Shown here in pieces: positions 8,391-16,491 of a stretch of 64,000 nucleotides of DNA. Source of the stretch: Streptomyces cinnabarinus (GTDB lineage: Bacteria; Actinomycetota; Actinomycetes; Streptomycetales; Streptomycetaceae); the NCBI RefSeq assembly GCF_027270315.1, contig NZ_CP114413.1, positions 1,798,001 through 1,862,000 on the forward strand, given 5' to 3'. The notes under the pieces are model-generated. The model was not told where the DNA came from, did not search any database, and saw nothing but the letters and a program-made list of their open reading frames with translations. Position 1 is the first letter of the stretch. Every line of letters starts with the position of its first letter. A program made the position numbers and the translations under genes.

Positions 8391-9041
8391 TCAGCCGCGG
8401 ACGGAGATCTCGATGCCCGTGGCCGTGACCAGCGCGGACAAGGCCGAGAGGTCCTTGACCACCAAGTCGGCGTCGAGTTCATGGGCCTGGTGGGTTGTGG
8501 CCAAGGCCACGGTGGTCATGCCGGCGGCGCGGCCGGCCTGGAGCCCGGCGGGAGCGTCCTCGAAGACGACACAGCGGGCCGGGTCGACGCCCAACTGTCG
8601 GGCGGCGAGGAGGTAGGGCTCGGGGTCGGGCTTGCCGCGGGTGATGTCGTCGGCGGAGATCAGTGTCTTGGGCAGGATGCCGACGGCGTCCAGGCGGGCC
8701 TCCGCGAGCCGGCGGGTGGCGGAGGTGACGACGGCCCAACGGTCGGCGGGCAGCGCGTCGAGGAAGGCCCGGGTGCCGGGCAGCAGTTCCACGCCGCCGT
8801 TCGGCACGTCCTCGACCTCCAGCGTCTCGATCCGCGCGACGGCCTCCGGCACGACGGCGGCGGGCAGCAGGTCGGCGGCTATCTCCACGGCCGGCCGCCC
8901 GTGCAGTTCGATCCGGCCGAACTGCTCGGCGGTGATGCCGTACTCCCCCGCCCAGCGGGTCCAGCAGCGGTCGACGGAGGCGAGCGAGGAGACGAGGGTG
9001 CCGTCGTTGTCGAACAGCAGGGCTTCGGCGTGGATGTGCAT
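8391..9041 (-). CDS. HAD-superfamily sugar-phosphatase-like hydrolase
   Basis: This is a predicted cytoplasmic phosphatase of 216 residues, subfamily IA (beta-phosphoglucomutase/phosphatase type). Motif I is FDNDGTL (nucleophile and acid/base Asp), motif II VVTSATR, motif III KPDPEPY, and motif IV VVFEDAPAGLQAG. The phosphosugar substrate is unknown. ATG 9041 is the start; longer upstream frame is not family-like. It is divergent from the membrane protein at 9111. Confidence 0.85.
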   Translation of the reverse strand: MHIHAEALLFDNDGTLVSSLASVDRCWTRWAGEYGITAEQFGRIELHGRPAVEIAADLLPAAVVPEAVARIETLEVEDVPNGGVELLPGTRAFLDALPADRWAVVTSATRRLAEARLDAVGILPKTLISADDITRGKPDPEPYLLAARQLGVDPARCVVFEDAPAGLQAGRAAGMTTVALATTHQAHELDADLVVKDLSALSALVTATGIEISVRG

Positions 9042-9110
9042 GCCCTCGACCCTACGGTGCCCGCCGGGGTCGGCCGCACCAGGCCTTTTGGCCCGTAATA
9101 GGGTCGCCCC

Positions 9111-9470
9111 ATGCTTGATGCCCTGACGCTCGTGACCGGCGTCGCCGCCCTGCTGCTCGCCGCGTGGTGCGGCTTCGCCGCGTACCGCGACGAGGCGACC
9201 AAGGACTGGCACTTCATCGGGATGGCCGTGGTGACCCTGCTGGCACTGGTCCAGCTGGTGGTCGGGATCGTGCAGCTGGCGCGTGGGGAGGATCCGGAGC
9301 AGGGGACGACGATCTTCGTCGCGTATCTGCTGGGCGCGGCCGCGTGCATCCCGGCGGCGGGGTTCATGTCGCTGGCCGAGCGCACGAAGTGGGGTTCGCT
9401 CACGGTCGCGGCCGGTGCCGTGGTGCTGGCCGTGCTGGAGGTGCGGCTCTATGACATCTGGGGAGGCTGA
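9111..9470 (+). CDS. Small conserved membrane protein
   Basis: This 119-residue protein has about four hydrophobic segments (ALTLVTGVAALLLAAWCGFA near the N-terminus, then FIGMAVVTLLALVQLVVGI and two more). No catalytic motif is visible and no function is proposed. It is followed after one base by the next membrane protein gene and probably forms an operon with it. Confidence 0.75.
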   Translation: MLDALTLVTGVAALLLAAWCGFAAYRDEATKDWHFIGMAVVTLLALVQLVVGIVQLARGEDPEQGTTIFVAYLLGAAACIPAAGFMSLAERTKWGSLTVAAGAVVLAVLEVRLYDIWGG

Positions 9471-9471
9471 G

Positions 9472-9888
9472 ATGACGGCCGTGGAGGGAAAGCGGACCCG
9501 GCTGATCAGCGGGCCGGGGATCCTGCTCGTCTGGCTGTACGGCGTGATGGTCGTGGGCGCCGTGTCCCGCTCGGCGTACCAGATCGCCACCGAGTTCGAC
9601 CGGGCCCCGCTCGCCTACTCGCTGTCGGCGATGGCGGGGCTGGTCTACGGCTTCATCACGTACACCCTGGTCAGGGGCGGCGAAACGGCCCGGAAGGCGG
9701 CGCTGTACTGCTGCGCCGCCGAACTCGCGGGAGTCCTGGTCGTCGGCACCTGGACCCTGCTGGACCCCTCGGCGTTCCCCGACGCGACGGTCTGGTCCGA
9801 CTACGGCATGGGATATCTGTTCATTCCCGTACTGCTGCCGTTGTCCGCGATCCACTGGCTCCGCAGAGCGGGAATGGTCAAGCCGTAG
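9472..9888 (+). CDS. Small membrane protein
   Basis: This 138-residue protein has about four predicted membrane helices (GPGILLVWLYGVMVVGAV, YSLSAMAGLVYGFITYTLV, and two later ones). The ATG at 9472 sits behind a GGAGGCTGAG site that overlaps the end of the previous gene, indicating coupling. Its 3' end overlaps the convergent acetyltransferase by 11 bp. Function unknown. Confidence 0.75.
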   Translation: MTAVEGKRTRLISGPGILLVWLYGVMVVGAVSRSAYQIATEFDRAPLAYSLSAMAGLVYGFITYTLVRGGETARKAALYCCAAELAGVLVVGTWTLLDPSAFPDATVWSDYGMGYLFIPVLLPLSAIHWLRRAGMVKP

Positions 9889-10375
9889 CCGCGTACGTGC
9901 CGGCCGCCTTCTCCAGGACGATCATCGGTACGCCGTCCGTGCCCTCCGAGGTGCCGACCGCGATGTAGCCGACCTTGCGGTACAGGCCGAGGCTGCTTTC
10001 GCTGCGGTGGCCGGTGTGCAGGCGGAAGCGCTTGGCGCCGCGCTCCTCGGCGAGGGCGGATTCGGCCGCCCGGAGGAGCCGGGCGCCGATGCCGTGGCCC
10101 TGGAGGCGGGGGTGGACGCAGAGCTTGCCGATGGCTGCGGCGCCGTCCTCGGTGACCGAGCCACGGACCGAACCGACCACTTCGTCGCCGAGCCGGGCCA
10201 CGAAGACGCAGTCCGCGGCGACCTCCTCGCGCACCGAGTCCAGTGTCTGGACGAGCGGGTCGATGCGGTAGTTGCCGTACAGGGCCGCCTCGCTCTGGAA
10301 GCAGAGGTACTGCAACTTGAAGATCTGCTCCGCGTCCTGCTCGGTCGCCGCAGAGATGGTCACGCTCATGCCCAT
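9878..10375 (-). CDS. GNAT N-acetyltransferase
   Basis: This is a 165-residue acetyl-CoA-dependent acetyltransferase with an unknown substrate. The acetyl-CoA-binding motif A is GKLCVHPRLQGHGIGARLLRAAE, with the Q/RxxGxG/A form (LQGHGIG). Motif B ends in SLGLYRKVGYIAVG. ATG 10375 is chosen over ATG 10369 because a GGGAGG site lies 9 nt upstream of it. It converges on the small membrane gene. Confidence 0.82.
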   Translation of the reverse strand: MGMSVTISAATEQDAEQIFKLQYLCFQSEAALYGNYRIDPLVQTLDSVREEVAADCVFVARLGDEVVGSVRGSVTEDGAAAIGKLCVHPRLQGHGIGARLLRAAESALAEERGAKRFRLHTGHRSESSLGLYRKVGYIAVGTSEGTDGVPMIVLEKAAGTYAATA

Positions 10376-10420
10376 GTGCGCACGCCTCCCGCTCACCTGA
10401 TCACCTGTTGTCCCTCACTC

Positions 10421-10927
10421 CTATCCCCGCGCCGTGTGAGCCGCAACCTCCGGCGCAAGCAATCGCCGAAGACAACCCAGACATCTGGAGCGTTCCGGGC
10501 CAAGACTGCCCTGTGAGATACCCAACTCCCCCGCGATCTCCCGGTATGTCAGGTCCCGCGGCGAGAGCAGGGCCTCGACCAGGCGGGGGCAGCGGCCGGG
10601 CAGCCGGCGGACGGCCTCACGCAGGGCGCGGTGGCGGGCCGCCCTGAGGGCGAGGTGCTCAGGGTCGCGGCCGAACTCGTCCACGGGTTCATCGTCGTAC
10701 GGCCGTTCGAGGCGGTTGGTGCGGCGGGTGCGGCGGACCTCGGAGCGGACGGCCGAGCGGAGCCAGCGCTCGGGGTCGGGCGGCGGGCCCTGGACGTCGA
10801 GCAGCTCCAGCAGGCGCAGCCAGACCGCCTGCTCCAGGTCGCCGGGCTCGGTCCCGGCGGCGTGCGCCTCCGCGGAGGCCTCGGCGGTGAGCAGCGGGCG
10901 CAGCTCCAGGACAAGGTCGTATGTCAT
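10421..10927 (-). CDS. ECF-like sigma factor
   Basis: This 168-residue protein resembles a small sigma-70-family factor. An N-terminal region-2-like helical segment (DLEQAVWLRLLELLD, DPERWLRSAVRSEVRRTRR) is followed by a region-4 helix-turn-helix (LTYREIAGELGISQGSLG). It would direct RNA polymerase to an unknown regulon. No anti-sigma gene is adjacent; the 3' neighbour is the acetyltransferase. It starts 74 bp downstream of the glpQ stop. Confidence 0.75.
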   Translation of the reverse strand: MTYDLVLELRPLLTAEASAEAHAAGTEPGDLEQAVWLRLLELLDVQGPPPDPERWLRSAVRSEVRRTRRTNRLERPYDDEPVDEFGRDPEHLALRAARHRALREAVRRLPGRCPRLVEALLSPRDLTYREIAGELGISQGSLGPERSRCLGCLRRLLAPEVAAHTARG

Positions 10928-11001
10928 ATGCGGGACGACGCGGCCGCCCGGGCGACAGGTTGCCCGGGCGGCCGTTTGTCACCCCAACCGGGGTGCGGGG
11001 C

Positions 11002-12168
11002 TCAGCCGTTGACGAACTCCTCGCGGGCCAGCAGGCCGGTGTCGGGCTGGTCGGTGAAGACGCCGTCGATGCCGGTGGCGAAGTACACCTTGTAGGCGCC
11101 GAAGACATCGCCGTAGGCGTCGGCGTCGGTGCCCTTGCGGAAGTTCGCGGGCAGGAAGGGGTTCTCGTTGCGCAGCGTCCAGGGGTGCAGGACCAGGCCC
11201 ACCTTGTGCGCGTCGGCGACCAGGGTGGTCGGCTGGGTGAGGTTGCCGCTCGCGTCCTTCGGGATGACCAGGTCGAGGGTCGGGCCGATGCCCTGGGCGT
11301 AGGAGGCGATCTCCCGCAGCCCGGCGGGCTTGACCAGATCGGCGACGGTCCGCGGGTCACCGGTCTCGACGAAGTCGTACGGCCGGGTGGCCGGGCCGGA
11401 CAGCAGCACCACCAGCGGATTGTCGATGAGCTTGTTCAGGCGCTGAATGCTGGTCGGCTCGAAGGACTGGACGATGACCGGCGAGTTCCACTTGTGCTTG
11501 CCGTACTTGCGCAGCACCTTCGCGATCCGCTCCTCCAGGCCGAGGCCCAGCTTGCGGAAGTAGGTGGGGTGCTTGAGCTCGGGGTAGATCCAGACCTGCT
11601 TGCCGCGCTTGCGGGTCTGCTCCTCCTGCCAGCGGAGCACCTCTTCGAAGGTGGGGATCGCGAAGCGGCCGTTGTAGAGGGTGTTGTGCGGGCGGTTGCC
11701 CGGGATGCGCTCGATCGCCTGGAGCGTCTTCAGCTCGGCGAGCGTGAAGTCCTCGGTGAACCAGCCGGTGACGGAGACACCGTCGAGCAGCTTGGTGGTC
11801 CTGCGGCCCGCGAACTCGGGGTGGTCGGCGACGTCCGTGGTCCCGCCGATCTCCGGCTCGTGGCGGCAGACCAGGTGGCCGTCCTTGGTGGGGACCAGGT
11901 CACCGGCCTCGACGATGTCGGCGCCCATGTCGAGGGCGAGCTGGTAGGCGGCGAGAGTGTGCTCGGGGCGGTAGCCGCTGGCACCGCGGTGGCCGATGAT
12001 CGTCGGCTTGGGCAGGCTCTTCACCCCGCCGCCCCCGTGCCCGCCGCCCGCGGCCCGAGCCGTGCCGGACAGCCCGAGGACCGCGCCGCCCGCGCCCAGT
12101 ACCGCCGCGCCCAGCAGCGCCCGGCGCCCGGTCCCCCGCGCCTGCTCGTCCGACTCCTGCGTTCCCAT
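11002..12168 (-). CDS. glpQ: Secreted glycerophosphodiester phosphodiesterase
   Basis: This exported enzyme hydrolyses glycerophosphodiesters to glycerol-3-phosphate and an alcohol. It has 388 residues. The N-terminus has a twin-arginine-like signal (GTGRRALLGAAVLGAGG). The GDPD catalytic motif IIGHRGASGYRPEHT and the second His in HLVCRHEPEI are present, as are the GlpQ-type WIYPELKHP and GIDGVFTDQPD. ATG 12168 has a strong AGGAGG site. The upstream region has repeats reminiscent of a PHO box, fitting phosphate control. Confidence 0.92.
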   Translation of the reverse strand: MGTQESDEQARGTGRRALLGAAVLGAGGAVLGLSGTARAAGGGHGGGGVKSLPKPTIIGHRGASGYRPEHTLAAYQLALDMGADIVEAGDLVPTKDGHLVCRHEPEIGGTTDVADHPEFAGRRTTKLLDGVSVTGWFTEDFTLAELKTLQAIERIPGNRPHNTLYNGRFAIPTFEEVLRWQEEQTRKRGKQVWIYPELKHPTYFRKLGLGLEERIAKVLRKYGKHKWNSPVIVQSFEPTSIQRLNKLIDNPLVVLLSGPATRPYDFVETGDPRTVADLVKPAGLREIASYAQGIGPTLDLVIPKDASGNLTQPTTLVADAHKVGLVLHPWTLRNENPFLPANFRKGTDADAYGDVFGAYKVYFATGIDGVFTDQPDTGLLAREEFVNG

Positions 12169-12500
12169 GAGCGGCCTCCTGCCCTCGACTCCGCACTCCT
12201 CATTCGGCAAGTGCGGGCCGATGGTAGGTGCCCGTCCATGACCGGCGGGAGACCCCGGACCGAACACACGGGTGACTCCGGATGTCTTGTGGGAATGGAC
12301 TTCTGACGATCCGTCGGCATCGAACGCATGTCTAAGGGTAGGCGTGGTTCGGATGCCCTCGCCCGGATCGGCGCGACGTCCGTCACACCGTTCCGGGGAG
12401 GTTTCCGGCGGGCGACGGCACAGCACCGCAGGTAAACCCGCGTCAACAATGCGTAATACCTCGGTGAACCCGCCGCACCCGATGTGCGCGACCCCGGGAA
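12169..12500. promoter_or_regulatory. glpQ upstream region with PHO-box-like repeats
   Basis: This 330-bp stretch holds no gene. On the minus strand at about 12431-12471 lie three imperfect repeats, GTTCACC, GTTGACG and GTTTACC, spaced 22 and 10 bp from start to start. PhoP boxes in Streptomyces are 11-bp direct repeats starting GTTCACC, and glpQ genes are known PhoP targets, but the match here is loose. Confidence 0.35.
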
Positions 12501-12560
12501 CCGCGAGTATCGTCCTCACCTGCACAGACTTATAGGAACACCTTGACACCGGAGGGCCCG

Positions 12561-13235
12561 TTGTCCCGCTTCGCGCTCATCAAGGCAGTGCTCGGACCGA
12601 TCATGCGCCTGATGTTCCGCCCACGGGTGGAGGGCGCGGAGCACATCCCGGGCGACGGTCCCGTGATCCTCGCGGGCAACCACCTCACGTTCATCGACTC
12701 GATGATCCTTCCGCTCGTCTGCGACCGGCAGGTCTTCTTCATCGGCAAGGACGAGTACGTCACCGGCAAGGGGTTCAAGGGCCGGCTGATGGCCTGGTTC
12801 TTCACCGGCGTCGGCATGATCCCGGTGGACCGGGACGGCGGCCGGGGCGGCGTCGCGGCGCTGATGACCGGACGCCGGGTCCTGGAGGAGGGCAAGCTCT
12901 TCGGGATCTACCCCGAGGGCACGCGGTCGCCCGACGGGCGGCTGTACCGCGGGCGGACCGGTATCGCGCGGCTGACTTTGATGACCGGGGCGCCGGTGGT
13001 GCCGTTCGCGATGATCGGCACGGACAAGATTCAGCCTGGTGGTGCGGGGATGCCCCGGCCTAGCCGGGTCACGGTTCGGTTTGGTCCGGCCATGGAGTTC
13101 TCCCGGTACGAGGGGATGGATCGGGATCGGTATGTGCTGCGGGCCGTTACCGATTCCGTGATGGCTGAGGTCATGCGGCTGTCCGGGCAGGAGTACGTGG
13201 ACATGTATGCGACCAAGGCGAAGGAAGCGGCTTAG
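12561..13235 (+). CDS. 1-acyl-glycerol-3-phosphate acyltransferase family (PlsC-like)
   Basis: This enzyme probably acylates lysophosphatidate at the membrane surface during phospholipid synthesis. Its 224 residues carry the acyltransferase motif NHLTFID (HX4D) near residue 42 and the EGTRSPDG motif near 118, with IPVDRDGG between them. TTG at 12561 is preferred because GGAGG ends 5 nt upstream; TTG at 12543 is an alternative adding six residues. It is divergent from glpQ. Confidence 0.88.
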   Translation: MSRFALIKAVLGPIMRLMFRPRVEGAEHIPGDGPVILAGNHLTFIDSMILPLVCDRQVFFIGKDEYVTGKGFKGRLMAWFFTGVGMIPVDRDGGRGGVAALMTGRRVLEEGKLFGIYPEGTRSPDGRLYRGRTGIARLTLMTGAPVVPFAMIGTDKIQPGGAGMPRPSRVTVRFGPAMEFSRYEGMDRDRYVLRAVTDSVMAEVMRLSGQEYVDMYATKAKEAA

Positions 13236-13318
13236 TTTTTGGCTGCGGGCCGGTGGGGGCTTGTCGCGCCCACGCGGCGGAGCCGCAAATCGACACAGCC
13301 CCGCGCCCCTTAAGGCCT
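13236..13318. repeat. Streptomyces intergenic repeat, copy 1
   Basis: The sequence GGCTGCGGGC, then GTGGGGGCTTGTCGCGC, then CAGCCCCGCGCCCCTTAAGG is related to the repeats at 24905 and 52352. This copy has an extra GC-rich hairpin (GCGGCGGAGCCGC) in the middle. It sits between convergent gene ends (plsC-like and MFS), so it may act as a two-way terminator. Confidence 0.7.
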
Positions 13319-14833
13319 GCTGTCCAGTTGTTCGTTTCGCAGCATGAGCCATGCCGCTGCTGACGCCAGGAGCAGGACTAGCGCGCCTGCGCCCGATGCC
13401 ACCGTCAGGCCGTCCACGAAAGACTGCCTCGCCGCGTCCAGCATTGTCTGTGCTGTTTCCGTCGGCATTCCCGCCGCTGCCTCCACCGCGCCGCCCAGTG
13501 ACTCGTGGGCGCCTTCCGGAGTGCCCGCGGGGCCTGTGAAGTCTCGGTAGACGCCTGTCACGATCGAGCCCAGTACCGCGATGCCCAGGGCCGCGCCCAG
13601 TTCGTACGCCGTTTCCGATACGGCCGATGCTGAGCCTGCCTGGTCCTTCGGTACGGAGGACAGGATCACGTCGGCGGTCACCGTGAAGGAGAAGCCGGCG
13701 CCGATGCCGACGATCAGCAGGGCCGCGCCCAGCAGGGGGTAACCGGTCGACTGGTCCAGGACCGTCAGGGCGGCCAGGGAGATGCCGACCGCCGCGAGGC
13801 CGCCGGAGACCACGGCGCGTACCGAGTAGCGACGGGCGGCCCTGCCCGCGACCAGGCCCGCCGCCACCGCGCCCACCGCGGCGGGGAGTTCGGCCAGGCC
13901 CGCCTCGAAGGGGCCGCGGCCCTGGACGAGCTGGAGGTACTGGGAGAGGAAGAACACCAGGCCGGACATGCCGAGGATGGTCAGCAGGTCGGCGAGGACC
14001 GCGCCGCTGAAGCCGCGGTTGCGGAACAGCCGCATGTCCAGCAGCGGGGCCGGGAGGGTGAGCTGGCGGCGGACGAAGCCGTACAGCGCGGCGGCACCCA
14101 ACAGACCCACGGCGACCGGCTCCCAGGCCAGGCCGTGCGCGGCGAACTCCTTGACCGCGTAGACGACACCGACCATGCCGGTCAGTGACAGGAGGACGCT
14201 GAGCAGGTCCCAGGGGCCGGGGTTCGGGTTGCGGGACTCCGGGAGCGTCTTGATGCCGACCACGACCAGCACCGCCATCACGGGCAGGTTGATCAGGAAG
14301 ACCGAGCCCCACCAGAAGTGTTCGAGCAGGAAGCCGCCGACGATCGGGCCGACCGCGGTACCCGCGGAGGCGGTGGCGCCCCAGATGCCCACGGCGAGGC
14401 TGCGTTCGCGCGGGTCGTGGAAGAGGTTGCGGATCAGGGCGAGCGTGGCCGGCATCAGGGTCGCACCGGCGACACCGAGGAGCGCGCGGGCCAGGATCAT
14501 CGTCTCGGGAGTCGTCGCATACGCGTTCAGCACGGAGATCGCGCCGAACGCCGTCGCACCCACAAGCAGGATCCGCTTGCGGCCTATTCGGTCGCCGAGG
14601 CTGCCCATGGAGACCAGCAGACCGGCGATGACGAAGGAGTAGACGTCACCGATCCACAGCAGCTGGGTGCCCGAGGGGTTGAGGTCCTCGCTGATGTAGG
14701 GGGTCGCCAGACCGAGGACGGTCGCGTCGACGGCCACCAGCAGCACGGCGAGCACCAGGACGGACAGCGCGAGCCAGCGGCCCGGACGCTTCACCGCCTC
14801 GGTCGTGGTCGCCGGCTGCAGGGTGCTGGTCAT
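13310..14833 (-). CDS. MFS drug:H+ antiporter, DHA2 (14-helix) type
   Basis: This 507-residue inner-membrane exporter probably pumps out a drug or metabolite. About 14 hydrophobic helices are visible. Motif A is GSLGDRIGRKRILL after helix 2 and motif C (antiporter) is GIWGATASAGTAVGPIVGG. The ATG at 14833 overlaps the stop of the TetR gene in ATGA, so the pump is translated with its own regulator. Confidence 0.9.
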   Translation of the reverse strand: MTSTLQPATTTEAVKRPGRWLALSVLVLAVLLVAVDATVLGLATPYISEDLNPSGTQLLWIGDVYSFVIAGLLVSMGSLGDRIGRKRILLVGATAFGAISVLNAYATTPETMILARALLGVAGATLMPATLALIRNLFHDPRERSLAVGIWGATASAGTAVGPIVGGFLLEHFWWGSVFLINLPVMAVLVVVGIKTLPESRNPNPGPWDLLSVLLSLTGMVGVVYAVKEFAAHGLAWEPVAVGLLGAAALYGFVRRQLTLPAPLLDMRLFRNRGFSGAVLADLLTILGMSGLVFFLSQYLQLVQGRGPFEAGLAELPAAVGAVAAGLVAGRAARRYSVRAVVSGGLAAVGISLAALTVLDQSTGYPLLGAALLIVGIGAGFSFTVTADVILSSVPKDQAGSASAVSETAYELGAALGIAVLGSIVTGVYRDFTGPAGTPEGAHESLGGAVEAAAGMPTETAQTMLDAARQSFVDGLTVASGAGALVLLLASAAAWLMLRNEQLDSRP

Positions 14834-15381
14834 GATTCCTCTCTCCGTAGTGCGCCGCCGAGCAGCAGCTCGACGATCATGTGCGTGAAGTCGTTGGCCG
14901 CGACCCGGCCCTCCTGGACCGCCCAGGCGCCGGACGCCATCAGGCCGTACAGGGCCTCGGTGAGCCAGGCCGGGGTGAGGTCGATGCGGAACTCGCCGGA
15001 CTGCTGGCCGCGCCGGAACAGTGCGGCGATACGGGCGTCGATCCTGGCCCAGCCCTCGTTCTGCCCCTCGCCCTCGAACAGCTGGTTCTCGGTGTAGAGG
15101 AAGGCGAGCAGGCCGGCGGCGGGCTCTATGTCGCGGACGAGCCGGCGTACGGCGTCGCTCGCGCTGCCCTCGTCGAGCCGGGCCGCGTCCAGCGCGGCCT
15201 CGCACTCCGCGATGCCGAGCGCCTCCAGCGCCCGGACGAGCGCGTCGCGCCCGGCGAAGTGGCGGTGCAGCGTGGCCCGGCTGATCCCGGCCGCCTTGGC
15301 GACCTCGTCCATCGTGGACGTGGATTTCCGGGTGAGCAGGGCAGCTGCGCTGCGCAGCACGTGGTCACGATCGACAGCCAT
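14830..15381 (-). CDS. TetR-family repressor of the adjacent MFS exporter
   Basis: This 183-residue regulator has an N-terminal helix-turn-helix (MDEVAKAAGISRATLHRHF) and a ligand-binding C-terminal half. It is cotranscribed with the exporter. ATG 15381 is preferred; a GTG at 15408 would place the start inside the palindromic operator. It is expected to repress its own operon and be released by an exporter substrate. Confidence 0.87.
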   Translation of the reverse strand: MAVDRDHVLRSAAALLTRKSTSTMDEVAKAAGISRATLHRHFAGRDALVRALEALGIAECEAALDAARLDEGSASDAVRRLVRDIEPAAGLLAFLYTENQLFEGEGQNEGWARIDARIAALFRRGQQSGEFRIDLTPAWLTEALYGLMASGAWAVQEGRVAANDFTHMIVELLLGGALRREES

Positions 15382-15438
15382 GAGACAATCATAGACCACA
15401 TGAGACACTGATGTCTCATGGCAGGCATGTATGTCTCA
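15381..15438. promoter_or_regulatory. Operator of the TetR-MFS operon
   Basis: A perfect inverted repeat, ATGAGACA-CTGA-TGTCTCAT, lies at 15400-15419. The same half-site occurs again on each side: TGAGACA at 15381 and TGTCTCA at 15432. Four half-sites around the TetR start strongly suggest autoregulation. Confidence 0.7.
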
Positions 15439-15462
15439 CGGCTGGGCGATCGTGGTGATCTT

Positions 15463-16434
15463 TCAGTGCCAGGGCAGCCGGCCGCGCCGCTCCCAGTACG
15501 CGCCGGGCTCCTCCGTCAGATCCGCCAGCCGGGTCAGCTGGTCCTCGTCGAGGTCGACCACGGGCGCGTGCAGGTTGGACGCGAGCTGGACGACGGTGGC
15601 CGCGCCGGAGAGGACGACACCGGCCCAGGGCTGACGCAGGACGAGGGCGAGAGCCACGGCGTCGGTGCCCAGTGACGCCTGCGCGGCCACGGCCTTCAGC
15701 GCGTCCGGGGCGTACGGCTCGGCGAGCCTGCCGTTGGCCATGCCCTCCTTGACGATCACGGTGAGCCCCGCGTCGTGGGCCTCGGCGAGGGCCGGGGCGG
15801 CGGAGGTCTCCAGGACGTTGTACGTCGACTGGACGGTACGGAAGAGGGGCTCACCGTCGACCGTCACCGCGAGGGCGGCGCGGATCGCGTCGGCCTGGGC
15901 GGGGCCGCTGGTGGAGAAGCCGACGGTGAGACCCTGGGCTGCCGCCTCGGCCAGCCTGGCGTGCAGGTCCTTGTCGGTGAGGGCGGGGCTGTCCGGGGTC
16001 ACCGAGTGGATCTGGTAGAGGTCGAGCCGGTCGCCGAGCAGAGCGTCGGTCTCGGCGCGCTGGCGCTCGTAGGTGGCCAGGCCGTGGTCCTTGACCTCGT
16101 GCGTCTCGGCGTCCGCGGTCCAGTCGGCCGTGTAGGTGTAGCCCCACTTGCTGCCGATGACCACGTCGTCGATGTCCGGGCGGGCGTTCAGCCAGTCGGC
16201 GAGGAACTCCTCGGAGCGGCCGTAGGAGCGGGCCACGTCGAAGTAGCGGACGCCCTGGGCGTAGGCGGCATCGAGCAGTTCGTGCGTACGGTCTCGCAGG
16301 GCGTCGACGCTCCGGGACTCCCCGAGGTCCTCGTCCCGGCCCAGATTGATGTAACCGGGGCGGCCGACGGCGGCGAGGCCCAGGCCGATGTGGCAGGTGG
16401 GGGTGGTCGCGTTGGCCAGTCGGGCGAAGGGCAT
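15463..16434 (-). CDS. Aldo/keto reductase
   Basis: This 323-residue NAD(P)H-dependent oxidoreductase has the AKR tetrad: Asp and Tyr in FDVARSYG, Lys in IGSKWGYTY, and His in YQIHSV. Its substrate is unknown. It lies 57 bp downstream of argH on the same strand. A 10-bp inverted repeat (16429-16438 and 16477-16486) embraces the start codon and ribosome-binding region and could lower initiation. Confidence 0.88.
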   Translation of the reverse strand: MPFARLANATTPTCHIGLGLAAVGRPGYINLGRDEDLGESRSVDALRDRTHELLDAAYAQGVRYFDVARSYGRSEEFLADWLNARPDIDDVVIGSKWGYTYTADWTADAETHEVKDHGLATYERQRAETDALLGDRLDLYQIHSVTPDSPALTDKDLHARLAEAAAQGLTVGFSTSGPAQADAIRAALAVTVDGEPLFRTVQSTYNVLETSAAPALAEAHDAGLTVIVKEGMANGRLAEPYAPDALKAVAAQASLGTDAVALALVLRQPWAGVVLSGAATVVQLASNLHAPVVDLDEDQLTRLADLTEEPGAYWERRGRLPWH

Positions 16435-16491
16435 CGCGGGCTCCGTTCGGTCGGCGTACGTGCGACCAACGTAACTCGCGATGCCCTCAGG